A stretch of DNA of 64,000 bases from Novosphingobium sp. CF614 (lineage in GTDB: Bacteria; Pseudomonadota; Alphaproteobacteria; Sphingomonadales; Sphingomonadaceae), in the NCBI RefSeq assembly GCF_900113255.1, contig NZ_FOOR01000006.1, positions 124,001-188,000 of the forward strand, in the 5' to 3' direction. Shown piece by piece: positions 9,071 to 17,414 of this stretch (positions within the stretch are counted from its first letter, which is position 1; every line of letters begins with the position of its first letter). The translations under genes and the position numbers were made by a program. Below the pieces are notes generated by a model, which searched no databases, was not told the DNA's origin, and saw only the letters and a program-made list of their open reading frames with translations.

Positions 9071-10009
9071 ATGGAAACACGGGCCAATCACGTCTGGGTA
9101 GGAGCCGTCACGCTGGTGCTGCTGGCGGCGCTGGCGGCGTTCGTCATCTGGATCGCGCGGCTGGGCGAGGGCGCCCAGAGCGAGTACGACATCTTCTTCA
9201 AGCAATCGGTGGACGGCCTCGCGAAGGGATCGGAAGTGTCCTATGCGGGCGTGCCGGTGGGCCAGATCTCGCAGATCGAGCTGTGGCCGCGGGACCCCAG
9301 CTTCGTGCGCGTGCGCGTCAAGGTGGACAAGAAGGTGCCGATCACGGTGGGCACCGCGGCGACCATCCAGGGCAGTTTCACCGGCGTTTCCGACATCCAG
9401 CTCGACGGCGCGAAGAAAGGGGCGCCGCTGATCGTGGAGCCGGGGCCGGAAGGCGTGCCGGTCATCCCCACCAAGCCCGGCGCCTTCAGCGAAGTTCTGG
9501 CGAACGCGCCGCTGCTGATGGAGCGGCTCGCGACCCTGACGGAGAGCCTGAACCTGCTGCTGTCCGAGGAGAACCGCCGCTCGATCACGGGAATCCTGCG
9601 CAATACCGACAAGATGACGCGCGACCTTTCCGCCGCGACGCCGGAAATGCGCAAGACCCTGCTGGAACTGCAGGGCACGCTCGACCAGGCGACCCTGACG
9701 CTGGCCGAGTTCCAGGGCGTTGCCGCCAAGGCGAACGATCTGCTGGGCAGCGAAGGCAATTCGCTGGCGGCGCAGCTGCGCCAGACGCTGGCATCAGCGC
9801 AGAAATCGATGGACCAGCTCGACAAGACGATGCAGCACGCGCAGCCGGCGCTGGACCGTGTCTCCGGGCAGACGCTGCCCGCCGCCGAGGCCGCGATTCG
9901 CGATTTGCGCGCGACCAGCAAGGCGCTGCGCAACGTTACCGAGAAGATCGACGAACAGGGCGCCGGAGCCCTGCTGAAGGGCCAGAGATTGCCGGACTAC
10001 AAGCCATGA
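9071..10009 (+). CDS. mlaD: MlaD family MCE-domain substrate-binding protein
   Basis: This 312-residue protein has one N-terminal membrane anchor (AVTLVLLAALAAFVIWIARL, about residues 12-31) followed by an MCE domain (FFKQSVDGLAKGSEVSYAGV onward, about 40-120). MCE proteins form hexameric rings that bind lipids in the periplasm. The long C-terminal region from about residue 150 is rich in heptad-like helices (LLELQGTLDQATLTLAEFQG). It overlaps the next gene by 4 bases (ATGA). Position and architecture fit the periplasmic partner of MlaE and MlaF. Confidence 0.93.
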   Translation: METRANHVWVGAVTLVLLAALAAFVIWIARLGEGAQSEYDIFFKQSVDGLAKGSEVSYAGVPVGQISQIELWPRDPSFVRVRVKVDKKVPITVGTAATIQGSFTGVSDIQLDGAKKGAPLIVEPGPEGVPVIPTKPGAFSEVLANAPLLMERLATLTESLNLLLSEENRRSITGILRNTDKMTRDLSAATPEMRKTLLELQGTLDQATLTLAEFQGVAAKANDLLGSEGNSLAAQLRQTLASAQKSMDQLDKTMQHAQPALDRVSGQTLPAAEAAIRDLRATSKALRNVTEKIDEQGAGALLKGQRLPDYKP

Positions 10010-10647
10010 TTGGGGCCACTATGGGAAAAACGATGAGGTCCTTTCGCAATGCGGGTATTCGCAGCGGCCTGCTGGCGGTGGCGGCGTGCCTTGCCCTTGC
10101 GGGGTGCGTCAGCATTGGCGGGAAGGCACCGGAAGAGCTCTTCCGCCTGACACCCGAGGAAACCGCTCCGGCCGGTGCGACGGCGAGCGGGCAACTGGGC
10201 GATGCGCTCGTGGTGCTCGATCCCGAGGCCGATCGCAGCCTGGACGTGCTGCGCGTGCCGGTGCGCGTCGATGCCGCGCGGCTGGCCTATCTCAAGGATG
10301 CCGCCTGGGTCGAAAAGCCCGCGCGCCAGTTCCGCTCGCTGCTGGCCGAGACCATCCGGGCCCGGACCGGCAAGCTGGTGGTGGAAGGCGGCGACTTCGA
10401 AGTCACCGGCAAGACGCAGGTTGGAGGACGCCTGTTGCAGATGGGCTATGACGTGCAGAAGAGCGCGGTGGTCGTGCGTTTCGACGCGATGCGCGGCAGC
10501 CGGGCGGGCGACGCCGAAATCTCCACGAAGCGTTTCGAGGCGATCGTGAACGGCGTCGAGCCCAAGGCCAATGCGGTCGGCCCCGCGCTCAACCAGGCGG
10601 CCAACGATGTCGCGCGGCAAGTGGCCGATTGGGTGAAGGGCGATTGA
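10006..10647 (+). CDS. ABC-type transport auxiliary lipoprotein
   Basis: This 213-residue protein ends the Mla operon. It has a lipoprotein signal, with hydrophobic LLAVAACLALAGC near residues 22-34 where the final cysteine would be lipidated. The rest (VLDPEADRSLDVLRVPVRVD ... ARQFRSLLAETIRARTGK) matches the PqiC/DUF330-like auxiliary lipoprotein family often found with MCE transporters. I place the start at the ATG overlapping the mlaD stop; in-frame ATGs at 10021 and 10033 would also leave the signal intact. It probably contacts the outer membrane side of the system. Confidence 0.85.
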   Translation: MIGATMGKTMRSFRNAGIRSGLLAVAACLALAGCVSIGGKAPEELFRLTPEETAPAGATASGQLGDALVVLDPEADRSLDVLRVPVRVDAARLAYLKDAAWVEKPARQFRSLLAETIRARTGKLVVEGGDFEVTGKTQVGGRLLQMGYDVQKSAVVVRFDAMRGSRAGDAEISTKRFEAIVNGVEPKANAVGPALNQAANDVARQVADWVKGD

Positions 10648-10933
10648 CCGGATGAACGCCGCACATGGGAACCGGGGCGGCGATAGTAAAGGGAGAAATA
10701 CTAAAATATTTCCCGATATGTCCGCTCGAACGTACTGACATCGATTGAAACGGCGCAAACCCAATACACTCGAAGTCAGGTGCGCTCAGTCGCTGTTGTA
10801 GCAATGCAACAATGGCGCTTTTGTTTCATTTTTCTTCTACCTATCGGTTTGACTGAACACTCCTCGCTTGTATGGGGCCATTCCCCGCCGCCGGAAACGG
10901 CGCGGTAGAGACAAAGAACATGCAGGAGTTATC

Positions 10934-11491
10934 ATGAAGAAGTTCATCGTCGCCGGCACCGCCGCCGCGCTGTTCGCCATCCCCGCCGCCGCCAATGCCC
11001 AGGCTTACGTCCAGGTTGAGACGGGCCTCGATTCCATCTCCGTCGACGGTGAATCGGATGAAGGCGTCGCCTACGGCGTTTCGGCCGGTTACGACCTGCC
11101 GATCTCGGGCGGCATGTTCGTCGGCATCCAGGGCACCGCTGCGGACAGCACCGTCAAGGAATGCGCGAGCGACGTCGAGGTCGAGGGTGATCGCCTCTGC
11201 GCGAAGACCGGCCGCGACCTGTCCGCCGTCGTCCGCCTCGGCACCTCGGTCGGCGCCAAGAGCAAGCTCTACGTGCTCGCCGGCTACACCAATGCCCGCC
11301 TTCGCGTGACCTATGACGATGGCGAGACGTTCAGTGCCGCCTCCGCCAACGCCGACGGCGTGCGCCTGGGCGCGGGTTTCCAGTACGACCTCAGCGACAG
11401 CCTGTTCGTGAAGGCCGAGTACCGTTACTCGAACTACGAAGCCGATTTCAGCCGTAACGACGGCATCATCGCGCTCGGCATGAAGTTCTGA
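10934..11491 (+). CDS. Outer-membrane beta-barrel protein (opacity/OmpW-like porin family)
   Basis: This 185-residue secreted protein has a signal peptide (MKKFIVAGTAAALFAIPAAANAQ) preceded by a good ribosome site AGGAG at 10925. The mature part is built of alternating strands such as VAYGVSAGYDLPI and LYVLAGYTNARLRVTYDD. It ends in GIIALGMKF, whose terminal phenylalanine is the usual barrel-assembly signal. Two cysteines (near ECASD and RLCAKT) may form a disulfide. The 286 bases upstream are much more AT-rich than the neighbourhood and presumably hold its promoter and a long leader. A strong terminator follows, so it is probably its own unit. Confidence 0.88.
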   Translation: MKKFIVAGTAAALFAIPAAANAQAYVQVETGLDSISVDGESDEGVAYGVSAGYDLPISGGMFVGIQGTAADSTVKECASDVEVEGDRLCAKTGRDLSAVVRLGTSVGAKSKLYVLAGYTNARLRVTYDDGETFSAASANADGVRLGAGFQYDLSDSLFVKAEYRYSNYEADFSRNDGIIALGMKF

Positions 11492-11539
11492 TCTCAAGAA
11501 GGACGGGCGGGGGGCTTTGCCTTCCCGCCCTGCCAGGAA

Positions 11540-11570
11540 GCCCGCCCCGGTTCCGCCGGGGCGGGCTTTT
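11540..11570 (+). terminator. Intrinsic terminator after the barrel protein gene
   Basis: A perfect 11-base stem, GCCCGCCCCGG with CCGGGGCGGGC, has a five-base loop and a TTTT tract. It lies 49 bases past the stop codon at 11491. On the minus strand it would face the end of the ATP12 gene without a T tract, so it mainly serves the plus strand. Confidence 0.88.
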
Positions 11571-11625
11571 GGCGTCATGAGCACGGCGCCGTGCCGCCCG
11601 AAACCCTTGCGGCCGGAGACCAGCT

Positions 11626-12324
11626 TCATGCCGGCCGGGAAAGCTCCGCCAGCCGCATCGCCAGCCGGAAAGCCTCGAAACGCGCGGCGCGGTTCTCGGC
11701 CGCCTGCCAGTCCTCTCCCCACAGCTCGACCTGCCAGTCGGCTTCCAGCTCGGCGGCGCGCCACAGGATTTCCGCGTCGGCGCCGGGACGGATCGCCTCG
11801 ATCGCGATGGTCAGCGAAGCGGCAAGGCTGGCGAGCATCCTGAGCGCCGCCAGGGCGAAGGGGCTTTCGCGCTCCAGTTCCTGTCGCAGCCGCGCCAGCG
11901 TCGCTTCGGGCTGCGGCCGATGGACGATCCCCGATACGCGCGCGAACCGGACGCCCAGCCGCGCCTCGATCCCGGCCAGCAGCGGCTCCCAGACCGCGAT
12001 CTGGCGTTTGTAGAGCGCGTCCTCCGGGTCGGCGCGGTAGCACAGCGTGTCGGTCTCGGCGTAGGGCAGCAGTTCGGCGATCACTTGCGCCCGGGCGGTG
12101 GCGACGGCATCGATGGCGAAATCGGCAAGGTCGCGGCAGCGAAACCCGGCTGCGTCGATCTTTTCGCCCTGGCCGGCCCATTCCGCCGCCAGTGCCTCCG
12201 CCAGCGCCCATGTCGGCACTATTTGCGCTCGTCCGCCGGCTGTCTTGACGCCGCGCCCGTCCAGCAGGACGCGCCAGCCGCCATCGGCCGGCTCGACCGT
12301 TACGTCCTTGTAGAAACGCTTCAT
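11626..12324 (-). CDS. ATP12 family chaperone
   Basis: This 232-residue protein matches the ATP12 family, chaperones for assembly of the F1-ATPase alpha subunit in mitochondria and alphaproteobacteria. Recognisable features are the start MKRFYKDVTVEPADGGWRVLLDGR, the VKTAGGR strand, the DLADFAIDAV helix and the ETDTLCYRA motif. I chose the ATG at 12324, which overlaps the preceding gene by 4 bases (ATGA). It is the last gene of a five-gene overlapping operon starting at crcB. Its presumed partner, atpA, lies about 51 kb away in this window. Confidence 0.9.
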   Translation of the reverse strand: MKRFYKDVTVEPADGGWRVLLDGRGVKTAGGRAQIVPTWALAEALAAEWAGQGEKIDAAGFRCRDLADFAIDAVATARAQVIAELLPYAETDTLCYRADPEDALYKRQIAVWEPLLAGIEARLGVRFARVSGIVHRPQPEATLARLRQELERESPFALAALRMLASLAASLTIAIEAIRPGADAEILWRAAELEADWQVELWGEDWQAAENRAARFEAFRLAMRLAELSRPA

Positions 12325-12536
12325 TTCGGGCTGCGCCACTTGCGGATGAGGATCGGCGGGATGACGAAGGTATCGACCAGGCCGATGGCGATGAGCACAT
12401 AGCCAGCCCATTCGGGCAGTTCCGGCAGCAGACGGCGGGCGACGACGAGCATGCCGGCGATCACGCAGGCCGCGCCCATCAGGCGCGTGACCTGGATCGC
12501 GGCGAAGCGCGCGGCGGCAGGATCGCGGTCGCTCAT
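12321..12536 (-). CDS. Small two-helix membrane protein, unknown function
   Basis: This 71-residue protein has two hydrophobic segments (LMGAACVIAGMLVVARRLL about 19-37 and YVLIAIGLVDTFVIPPILI about 46-64) and a basic end (RKWRSPK). It overlaps both neighbours by 4 bases, between the HAD phosphatase and the ATP12 chaperone, which strongly supports translation. I do not recognise a family. Confidence 0.8.
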   Translation of the reverse strand: MSDRDPAAARFAAIQVTRLMGAACVIAGMLVVARRLLPELPEWAGYVLIAIGLVDTFVIPPILIRKWRSPK

Positions 12537-13183
12537 CGCAGCAGGTATTCCAGCAGCTCGCCGGGCGTCTCGACGACCGCCTCGGCCCCGGCCGCCGCGA
12601 GTTCGCGCGGGTGGTGATAGCCCCAGTCGACGCCCACGGCGCGGGTGCCGGCGCTGACCGCCATCTGCATGTCGTAAGCGGTGTCGCCGATCATCACCGT
12701 TTCGCCGGGCAGCGCGCCGGCTTCGGCCAATGCTTCCTCCAGCATCGCCGGGTGCGGCTTGGAAGGGTGGCGATCGGCGGTCTGGAGCGTGACGAAAAGC
12801 CCGGTCACGCCGTTGGCGGCCAGGCAATGGGTCAGCCCCCGGTCGGACATGCCGGTGGCGACGCCCAGCGTCCAGCCGGCCCCGTGCAGCGCGCGCAGGG
12901 TGTCCTCGATGCCGGGGAACAGCGGCTGGGAAAGGCGGCCCTCGTTCCGCGCGGTGCGGAAGGCCTCCTTATAGGCTTCGGCGACGGCGTGCTGCTGTTG
13001 CTCGTCGCTGTCGGGCAGGAGCTGGTGAATCGCCTGGGGCAGCGACAGGCCGACGGCGCGGCGGATCGTCCCGCGCGGCGGGGCACGGAGCGCGAAAGCC
13101 GCGAAGGCGGCCTCCATCGCTTCGCAGATCGAAGCCTGGCCGTCGATCAGCGTGCCGTCGCAATCGAACACCGCGAGTTTCAT
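12533..13183 (-). CDS. HAD family hydrolase (phosphoglycolate phosphatase-like)
   Basis: This 216-residue protein carries the HAD motifs: DCDGTLIDGQ at residues about 7-16 (nucleophile and acid aspartates), T in GVATGMS (motif II), K in SKPHP (motif III) and GDTAYDMQMA (motif IV). The cap helices between residues 20 and 85 fit the Gph/PGPase subgroup, which dephosphorylates small phosphate esters. The exact substrate is not visible. It overlaps the RluA gene upstream and the small membrane gene downstream by 4 bases each. Confidence 0.9.
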   Translation of the reverse strand: MKLAVFDCDGTLIDGQASICEAMEAAFAAFALRAPPRGTIRRAVGLSLPQAIHQLLPDSDEQQQHAVAEAYKEAFRTARNEGRLSQPLFPGIEDTLRALHGAGWTLGVATGMSDRGLTHCLAANGVTGLFVTLQTADRHPSKPHPAMLEEALAEAGALPGETVMIGDTAYDMQMAVSAGTRAVGVDWGYHHPRELAAAGAEAVVETPGELLEYLLR

Positions 13184-14415
13184 CGCCGGCCCTTCGGGGG
13201 CGGTCCGCCGGGCTTGCGAGCGGCGCCGGGACGCGAGGCACCGGGACGCGAGGCACCGGGACGGCCCGTGCCAGGGCGGGCGGCGCCGGGGCGAGCGACG
13301 CCGGGGCGGGCGGCGCGGGCGGGTTTCGGCGCGGAGGGCTCGTCGCCGCGCTTGCGCCGCTCGCCCCGGCGTTCCTTGCGGTATTGCTTGGCGTGGGCCT
13401 TGGCGGCTTTCTTGCGTTCTTCCTTGCCGGCTTCCGGCGGTGCATCGGGCAGCTGCGCGCCGTCCGCCTCGTCGAAGCCGAGCGAGACCATCGAATTGGC
13501 GAAGTGCTCGGGCAGGGGGGCGGTGACGTCGAGCGGAGTGCCGTCCGGATGATCGATGATGAGGCGCCGCGCGTGCAAGTGCATCTTGCGGCTGATCGTG
13601 CCCGTCAGGAACGCGTCCTGGCCGCCGTACTTGCCGTCCCCGACGATCGGATGGCCGATCGCCGCCATATGGACGCGAAGCTGGTGGGTGCGGCCTGTAA
13701 GCGGATGCAGTTCCACCCAGGCGGCGCGGTTGCCCGCGCGGTCGAGCACGCGATAGCGGGTCCGGGCGCTCTGGCCCTCCTTCTCGTCGACATGCATCTT
13801 CTCGCCGCCGGTGCCCGGCTGCTTGGCGAGCGGCAGTTCGATCATGCCGTCATCGATGGAAGGCACGCCGACCACCAGCGCCCAGTAGATCTTCCTGGCC
13901 GAACGCCCGGAAAAGCGCTTGGAGAAGAACGCGGCGCTGCCGGGCGTGCGGGCGATCAGCAGCACGCCCGAAGTGTCCTTGTCGAGCCGGTGGACCAGCC
14001 GGGGCCTGGGCCCACTGGGGGCATAGGCATCGAGCAGGCCGTCGACGTGCTCCTTCATGCCGCTGCCGCCCTGCGTGGCGAGGCCCGGCGGCTTGTTGAG
14101 CACGATCGCCGCGCGGTCCTGCGTCAGCACCATCGCATCGGCGCGTTCCAGTTCGTCCTCGGTCAGCGCGCGCCGGGGGGCGGCGGCCTTGCCGCCCGGT
14201 TTCGCCTCTCCGCCCGGGGGGACGCGCAGCACTTGTCCGGCCGCCAGCCGGGTGTCGACATCGGCGCGCTTGCCATCGACGCGCAGTTGCCCGGTCCGGG
14301 CCCAGCGCGAAACCATCGCGAAGCCGACTTGCGGCAGGTGGCGCTTGAACCAGCGGTCCAGCCGCACCCCGTCGTCGTCGCTGCCGACGGTGAACTGACG
14401 TACCGCCGCGCTCAT
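13180..14415 (-). CDS. RluA family rRNA pseudouridine synthase with a low-complexity basic tail
   Basis: From the ATG at 14415 (overlapping the crcB stop) this protein has 411 residues. An S4-like RNA-binding segment (VRLDRWFKRHLPQVG ... LRVDGKRADVDTRLAAGQ) comes first, then the RluA catalytic domain with the HRLDKDTSGVLLIAR motif holding the catalytic aspartate. RluA enzymes convert uridines to pseudouridine in rRNA or tRNA; RluC/RluD are the nearest named types. The last 90 residues are unusual: a lysine/arginine-rich stretch (KEERKKAAKAHAKQYRKERR) followed by RPG-A repeats encoded by a tandem near-15-bp DNA repeat at about 13230-13330. Confidence 0.92.
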   Translation of the reverse strand: MSAAVRQFTVGSDDDGVRLDRWFKRHLPQVGFAMVSRWARTGQLRVDGKRADVDTRLAAGQVLRVPPGGEAKPGGKAAAPRRALTEDELERADAMVLTQDRAAIVLNKPPGLATQGGSGMKEHVDGLLDAYAPSGPRPRLVHRLDKDTSGVLLIARTPGSAAFFSKRFSGRSARKIYWALVVGVPSIDDGMIELPLAKQPGTGGEKMHVDEKEGQSARTRYRVLDRAGNRAAWVELHPLTGRTHQLRVHMAAIGHPIVGDGKYGGQDAFLTGTISRKMHLHARRLIIDHPDGTPLDVTAPLPEHFANSMVSLGFDEADGAQLPDAPPEAGKEERKKAAKAHAKQYRKERRGERRKRGDEPSAPKPARAARPGVARPGAARPGTGRPGASRPGASRPGAARKPGGPPPKGRR

Positions 14416-14819
14416 GCCACGCTCCGCATCATCAGGAGCCCCAGGAACAGGCTGGTGACGCCGGCGATCACCGAAATACCGGTGTAGAAGGCGGCAAGGC
14501 CCAGCTGTCCGCGCTGCGCCAGCACCACGATGTCCAGGCTGAACGAGGAGAACGTGGTGAAACCGCCCAGCACGCCGATTCCCAGCAGCAGCCGCGTCCC
14601 CTCGCCGTGGCTGCCGAAGCGGGCCAGCCATCCCACCAGCAGGCCCATGGACAGGCTCCCGACGACGTTCACGGTCAGCGTGCCGTAGGGAAATTCGCCG
14701 GCCCGCACCGGGCCAAGCGCGGCGGTCCAGGCACGGCCGACCAGAAAGCGCAGCCAGGAGCCGAAGCCGCCGCCCAGCACCACATAGAGCGAAGCGGCAA
14801 GAAAAGTTGGTTGAGGCAT
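14412..14819 (-). CDS. crcB: Fluoride ion channel CrcB
   Basis: CrcB/Fluc proteins are dual-topology fluoride channels that protect the cell from fluoride. The 135-residue protein has four hydrophobic helices and the hallmark motifs GGGFGSWLRFLVGR near residue 15, TLTVNVVGSLSMGLLVG near 47, and GGFTTFSSFSLD near 85. It is the first gene of the minus-strand operon. I looked for a fluoride riboswitch just upstream and could not recognise one. Confidence 0.95.
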   Translation of the reverse strand: MPQPTFLAASLYVVLGGGFGSWLRFLVGRAWTAALGPVRAGEFPYGTLTVNVVGSLSMGLLVGWLARFGSHGEGTRLLLGIGVLGGFTTFSSFSLDIVVLAQRGQLGLAAFYTGISVIAGVTSLFLGLLMMRSVA

Positions 14820-14972
14820 CCGGCCGCCTTAGCGGCGAACGCGCGGTTTTCCAAATCTCCACCAGATTCGGCCGGCATACGGTGCTTTGCGTAGACCGGG
14901 TTGACGCGATATCAGCCATGTTCGGTTACCCACGGCCACGGTGCGACGCCAACTCCCGATGGAGACCGAAGA

Positions 14973-15608
14973 ATGCAAGTCATGTCTTCGGCGGGCGCGC
15001 CGCGTCCGCCATTCAATCCCCGCACCGATATGGACAACAAGATCTCGTCGGCCGTCGAGGCTGGCTCGATCAGCGAAACGGACGCCGCGGCGCTCGAAAG
15101 CGCGCTCGATTCGATCGACAGCACTCTCGGATCGAGTTCCACCGGCTCGGCCGACCGGCTCGATCCCTCGCAGATGAAGGCCCGGATCGATTCGCTGATC
15201 TCCGATCAGGTCGACGCCGGAACCCTCACCGAAGAGCAGGCGGCACAGTTGCAGGACCTGTTCGCGCAAGGGCCCTCGCAGGCGGGTGGTCCGCCGCCGG
15301 AAATGGCCGCCTCCACGGAAGGGAGCACGGTTGCCGGCGTCGAGGGCACGGCCGGCCTGCAAGGCATGGGCGGCCCCGGCGGACCGCAAGGCCCCGGAGG
15401 ACCGCCGCCACCCCCGCCGCCATCGGGCGATGAATCGAATACCTCAGCCAGCGACGATACCGATACTTCGGCCGATGCCTTGCTGTCCTCGATCCAGGCC
15501 TTTGTGGAGAACTTGCGCGCCGGCCTTGCCGCCAATGCGACTTACACCACCTCGACAAGCGGCACCGCCCGCTCGACCAGCGGCCTGATCGTGGATCAAC
15601 TGGCCTGA
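14973..15608 (+). CDS. Proline/glycine-rich hypothetical protein
   Basis: This 211-residue protein starts at the ATG at 14973, which has GGAG eleven bases upstream. I do not recognise a family. The first 95 residues are acidic and helical, with two similar units: KISSAVEAGSISETDAAALES and DSLISDQVDAGTLTEEQAAQLQ. Each has an (E/D)AG-(S/T)-E pattern followed by alternating alanine and leucine. A Gly/Pro-rich linker (PGGPQGPGGPPPPPPP) follows, then an Asp/Ser/Thr-rich stretch and a C-terminal helix (LLSSIQAFVENLRAGLA). There is no signal peptide. The composition suggests a modular protein with a flexible hinge; function is unknown. Confidence 0.72.
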   Translation: MQVMSSAGAPRPPFNPRTDMDNKISSAVEAGSISETDAAALESALDSIDSTLGSSSTGSADRLDPSQMKARIDSLISDQVDAGTLTEEQAAQLQDLFAQGPSQAGGPPPEMAASTEGSTVAGVEGTAGLQGMGGPGGPQGPGGPPPPPPPSGDESNTSASDDTDTSADALLSSIQAFVENLRAGLAANATYTTSTSGTARSTSGLIVDQLA

Positions 15609-15965
15609 GGCGGGGACCGCGATGCCGGAGCACCGCGCCGGCGTTCGGAATTGGGGTTCTTCGCGCCATTCAATGGACAAAGCCGCGCGGGTGCGGATTT
15701 CTCCTGCGCGGAACAAGTATCCAGGCGCGAGGTTTCAGCGTAAGCATCGGGTGAGTTCGGAGCGCAAGTTCACTGGCGAGAAGTTCACTGGCGAGGTGGC
15801 TTGCCTTTTTGTTCTCCCGATGCTAGCGGCCCCCAACTTCGAGCCGATCCCGATGGGGATTCGGCGCCCTTTCGTATTTCATGCGAAGGTTTCGTGTTTC
15901 TTGTGAGGTGTTCCCCGCGTCGGAATGCGGGGCTCGCGCCTTCGAATTGTGAGGTAAGTCGGTTT
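15609..15965. other. Gene-free stretch upstream of rpsU
   Basis: I see no convincing gene in these 357 bases. They contain an exact tandem 15-bp repeat AAGTTCACTGGCGAG at 15766-15780 and 15781-15795, and a hairpin CCCCGC...GCGGGG at 15913-15932. A plausible ribosome site for rpsU (GAGGT) is near 15952. The rpsU promoter and leader must lie here. A 94-codon open frame at 15622-15906 looks random in composition. Confidence 0.6.
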
Positions 15966-16172
15966 ATGCAGATTCTCGTTCGCGACAACAATGTCGACCA
16001 GGCTCTTCGTGCGCTCAAGAAGAAGCTGCAGCGCGAAGGTGTCTACCGCGAGATGAAGCTGCGCCGTCACTACGAAAAGCCTTCCGAGAAGCGCGCCCGC
16101 GAAAAGGCCGCGGCCGTGCGCCGCGCCCGCAAGCTTGAGCGCAAGCGCCTGGAGCGCGACGGCGCCAAGTAG
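15966..16172 (+). CDS. rpsU: 30S ribosomal protein S21
   Basis: The 68-residue protein begins [20 protein letters not shown] and ends in a lysine/arginine-rich helix, the standard S21 layout. S21 is a small-subunit protein involved in initiation. The start at 15966 gives the usual S21 N terminus; longer in-frame extensions do not resemble it. It stands alone, with its own leader upstream. Confidence 0.97.
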   Translation: MQILVRDNNVDQALRALKKKLQREGVYREMKLRRHYEKPSEKRAREKAAAVRRARKLERKRLERDGAK

Positions 16173-16263
16173 GCTGGTTCTCCGCGCTCCCGCGCGGAAG
16201 ACAGGAGCGGAAGACGGGCCAGCAGCGGGTTCCACTTGAACGCGGGCCCCGCTTCAGCCATGA

Positions 16264-16290
16264 GGGCGCGGAAATTCCATCCGCGCCCTT
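16264..16290 (+). terminator. Possible terminator hairpin after rpsU
   Basis: A 9-base stem GGGCGCGGA with TCCGCGCCC is closed by a seven-base loop and followed only by TT. It lies 92 bases after rpsU and 47 bases before the FKBP gene. The weak T tract makes its terminator role uncertain. Confidence 0.45.
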
Positions 16291-16336
16291 CGTGTATCCG
16301 CAAGGCGCGAAATTCCGACTACGAGGCCGATAGACG

Positions 16337-16876
16337 ATGACAGAGATCACCCGCGTCCCGCTGCAACCGATCGCCAAGGGCTCGCTGACCAAGATCTGGC
16401 TTGGCGTGGCCGCGATCGCGCTGGCCGCCGGCGGCATCGCCTATGCCGCCATGCCGCCCGCCGTCCATGTCGAGACGCTGACCGCCGGATCGGGCGAGTC
16501 GCCGACGATGGAGGACGTGGTCTTGATTAACTACAAGGGCACGCTGCCCAACGGCAAGGTGTTCGACCAGGCCCAGCAGGTGCCGATGGCGCTGGGCGAA
16601 GTGGTCCCCGGTTTCTCGAAGGCGCTCGTGAAGATGCAGCGCGGCGGCAAGTACAAGGTCGAGATTCCCTCGCAGCTCGCCTATGGCGACAAGGCGGTTG
16701 GCGATATTCCGGCGAATACCGACCTGACCTTCGAGATCGACCTGCTCGACTTCAAGAGTCGCGCCGAGATCGAGCAGCAGCAGCGCATCATGCAGCAGCT
16801 GCAACAGATGCAGATGCAGTCCCAGGGCGCGCCGGGGGCGCAAGCCCCGGCCGGAGAGGCGCCGGTCCAGCCCTGA
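16337..16876 (+). CDS. Membrane-anchored FKBP-type peptidyl-prolyl cis-trans isomerase
   Basis: This 179-residue protein has an N-terminal hydrophobic segment (IWLGVAAIALAAGGIAYAA, about residues 20-38), then an FKBP domain: VLINYKGTLPNGKVFDQAQQ, GEVVPGFSKALVKMQRGGK and PSQLAYGDKAVG. The last strand, FEIDLLDF, completes the fold. A glutamine/methionine-rich helix (IMQQLQQMQMQSQ) and an Ala/Pro tail follow. FKBPs catalyse proline isomerisation during folding; the anchor suggests a periplasmic role. It is probably a single-gene unit upstream of gatC. Confidence 0.92.
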   Translation: MTEITRVPLQPIAKGSLTKIWLGVAAIALAAGGIAYAAMPPAVHVETLTAGSGESPTMEDVVLINYKGTLPNGKVFDQAQQVPMALGEVVPGFSKALVKMQRGGKYKVEIPSQLAYGDKAVGDIPANTDLTFEIDLLDFKSRAEIEQQQRIMQQLQQMQMQSQGAPGAQAPAGEAPVQP

Positions 16877-16985
16877 TCGCCCGCGCCGGGCCCCGCTGGC
16901 GCCCGGCGTCCGCCTTCGGTAGGAAACGCAAAGTCCGTAAAGTGTGGGGGCCGCGCTTCGGCCTCACGATCATTGAGGAACAGCC

Positions 16986-17288
16986 ATGTCGGTCGATACC
17001 GCAACCGTGGCCAGGATCGCCAGCCTCGCCCGCATCAAGGTGAGCGAGCAGGAGCTTGAGGCGATGGTGCCCGAACTCAACGGCATTCTCGCCTGGGTCG
17101 AACAACTCGGCGAAGTCGATGTTTCCGGCGTCGAGCCGATGACCGCCGTGATCCCCAACACGCTGCGCCTGCGCCAGGACGTGATCGATGCCGACCCGCT
17201 TACCGGCGGCGGCATTCGCGACAAAGTGCTGGCCAACGCGCCGGCCGCCGAGCACGGGTTCTTCGGCGTGCCCAAGGTGATCGAATGA
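16986..17288 (+). CDS. gatC: Asp-tRNA(Asn)/Glu-tRNA(Gln) amidotransferase subunit C
   Basis: GatC is the small belt subunit holding GatA and GatB together. The 100-residue protein shows the family pattern: [41 protein letters not shown], and the end [10 protein letters not shown]. The GatCAB complex converts misacylated Glu-tRNA(Gln) and/or Asp-tRNA(Asn) to the correct amides. It precedes gatA, with a 126-base repeat-containing gap. Confidence 0.97.
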   Translation: MSVDTATVARIASLARIKVSEQELEAMVPELNGILAWVEQLGEVDVSGVEPMTAVIPNTLRLRQDVIDADPLTGGGIRDKVLANAPAAEHGFFGVPKVIE

Positions 17289-17400
17289 TCCTTCGACAAG
17301 CTCAGGATAAGCGCGGTCGGGCCCCTTTGATCGCGGCGATGACGAAATCAAAACTCTCCCCGCTCGCCCCGGGCCTGTCGAAGGGCATGCGGCACACAAT
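17289..17400. repeat. Dispersed repeat with TCCTTCGACAAGCTCAGGA core, between gatC and gatA
   Basis: The gap between gatC and gatA contains TCCTTCGACAAGCTCAGGA at 17290-17308 and a degenerate opposite copy (GGGCCTGTCGAAGGGC) near 17372-17388. Together they form the ends of an imperfect palindrome. The same core recurs near 37.05, 48.09 and 54.30 kb. It lies inside an operon, so it would form an RNA hairpin in the gatCAB transcript. Confidence 0.7.
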
Positions 17401-17414
17401 GGCTGGACCACAGC

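Noticed and set aside
14820..14972. Possible fluoride riboswitch before crcB
   Set aside because: I could not find the conserved pseudoknot sequence elements on the minus strand upstream of crcB.
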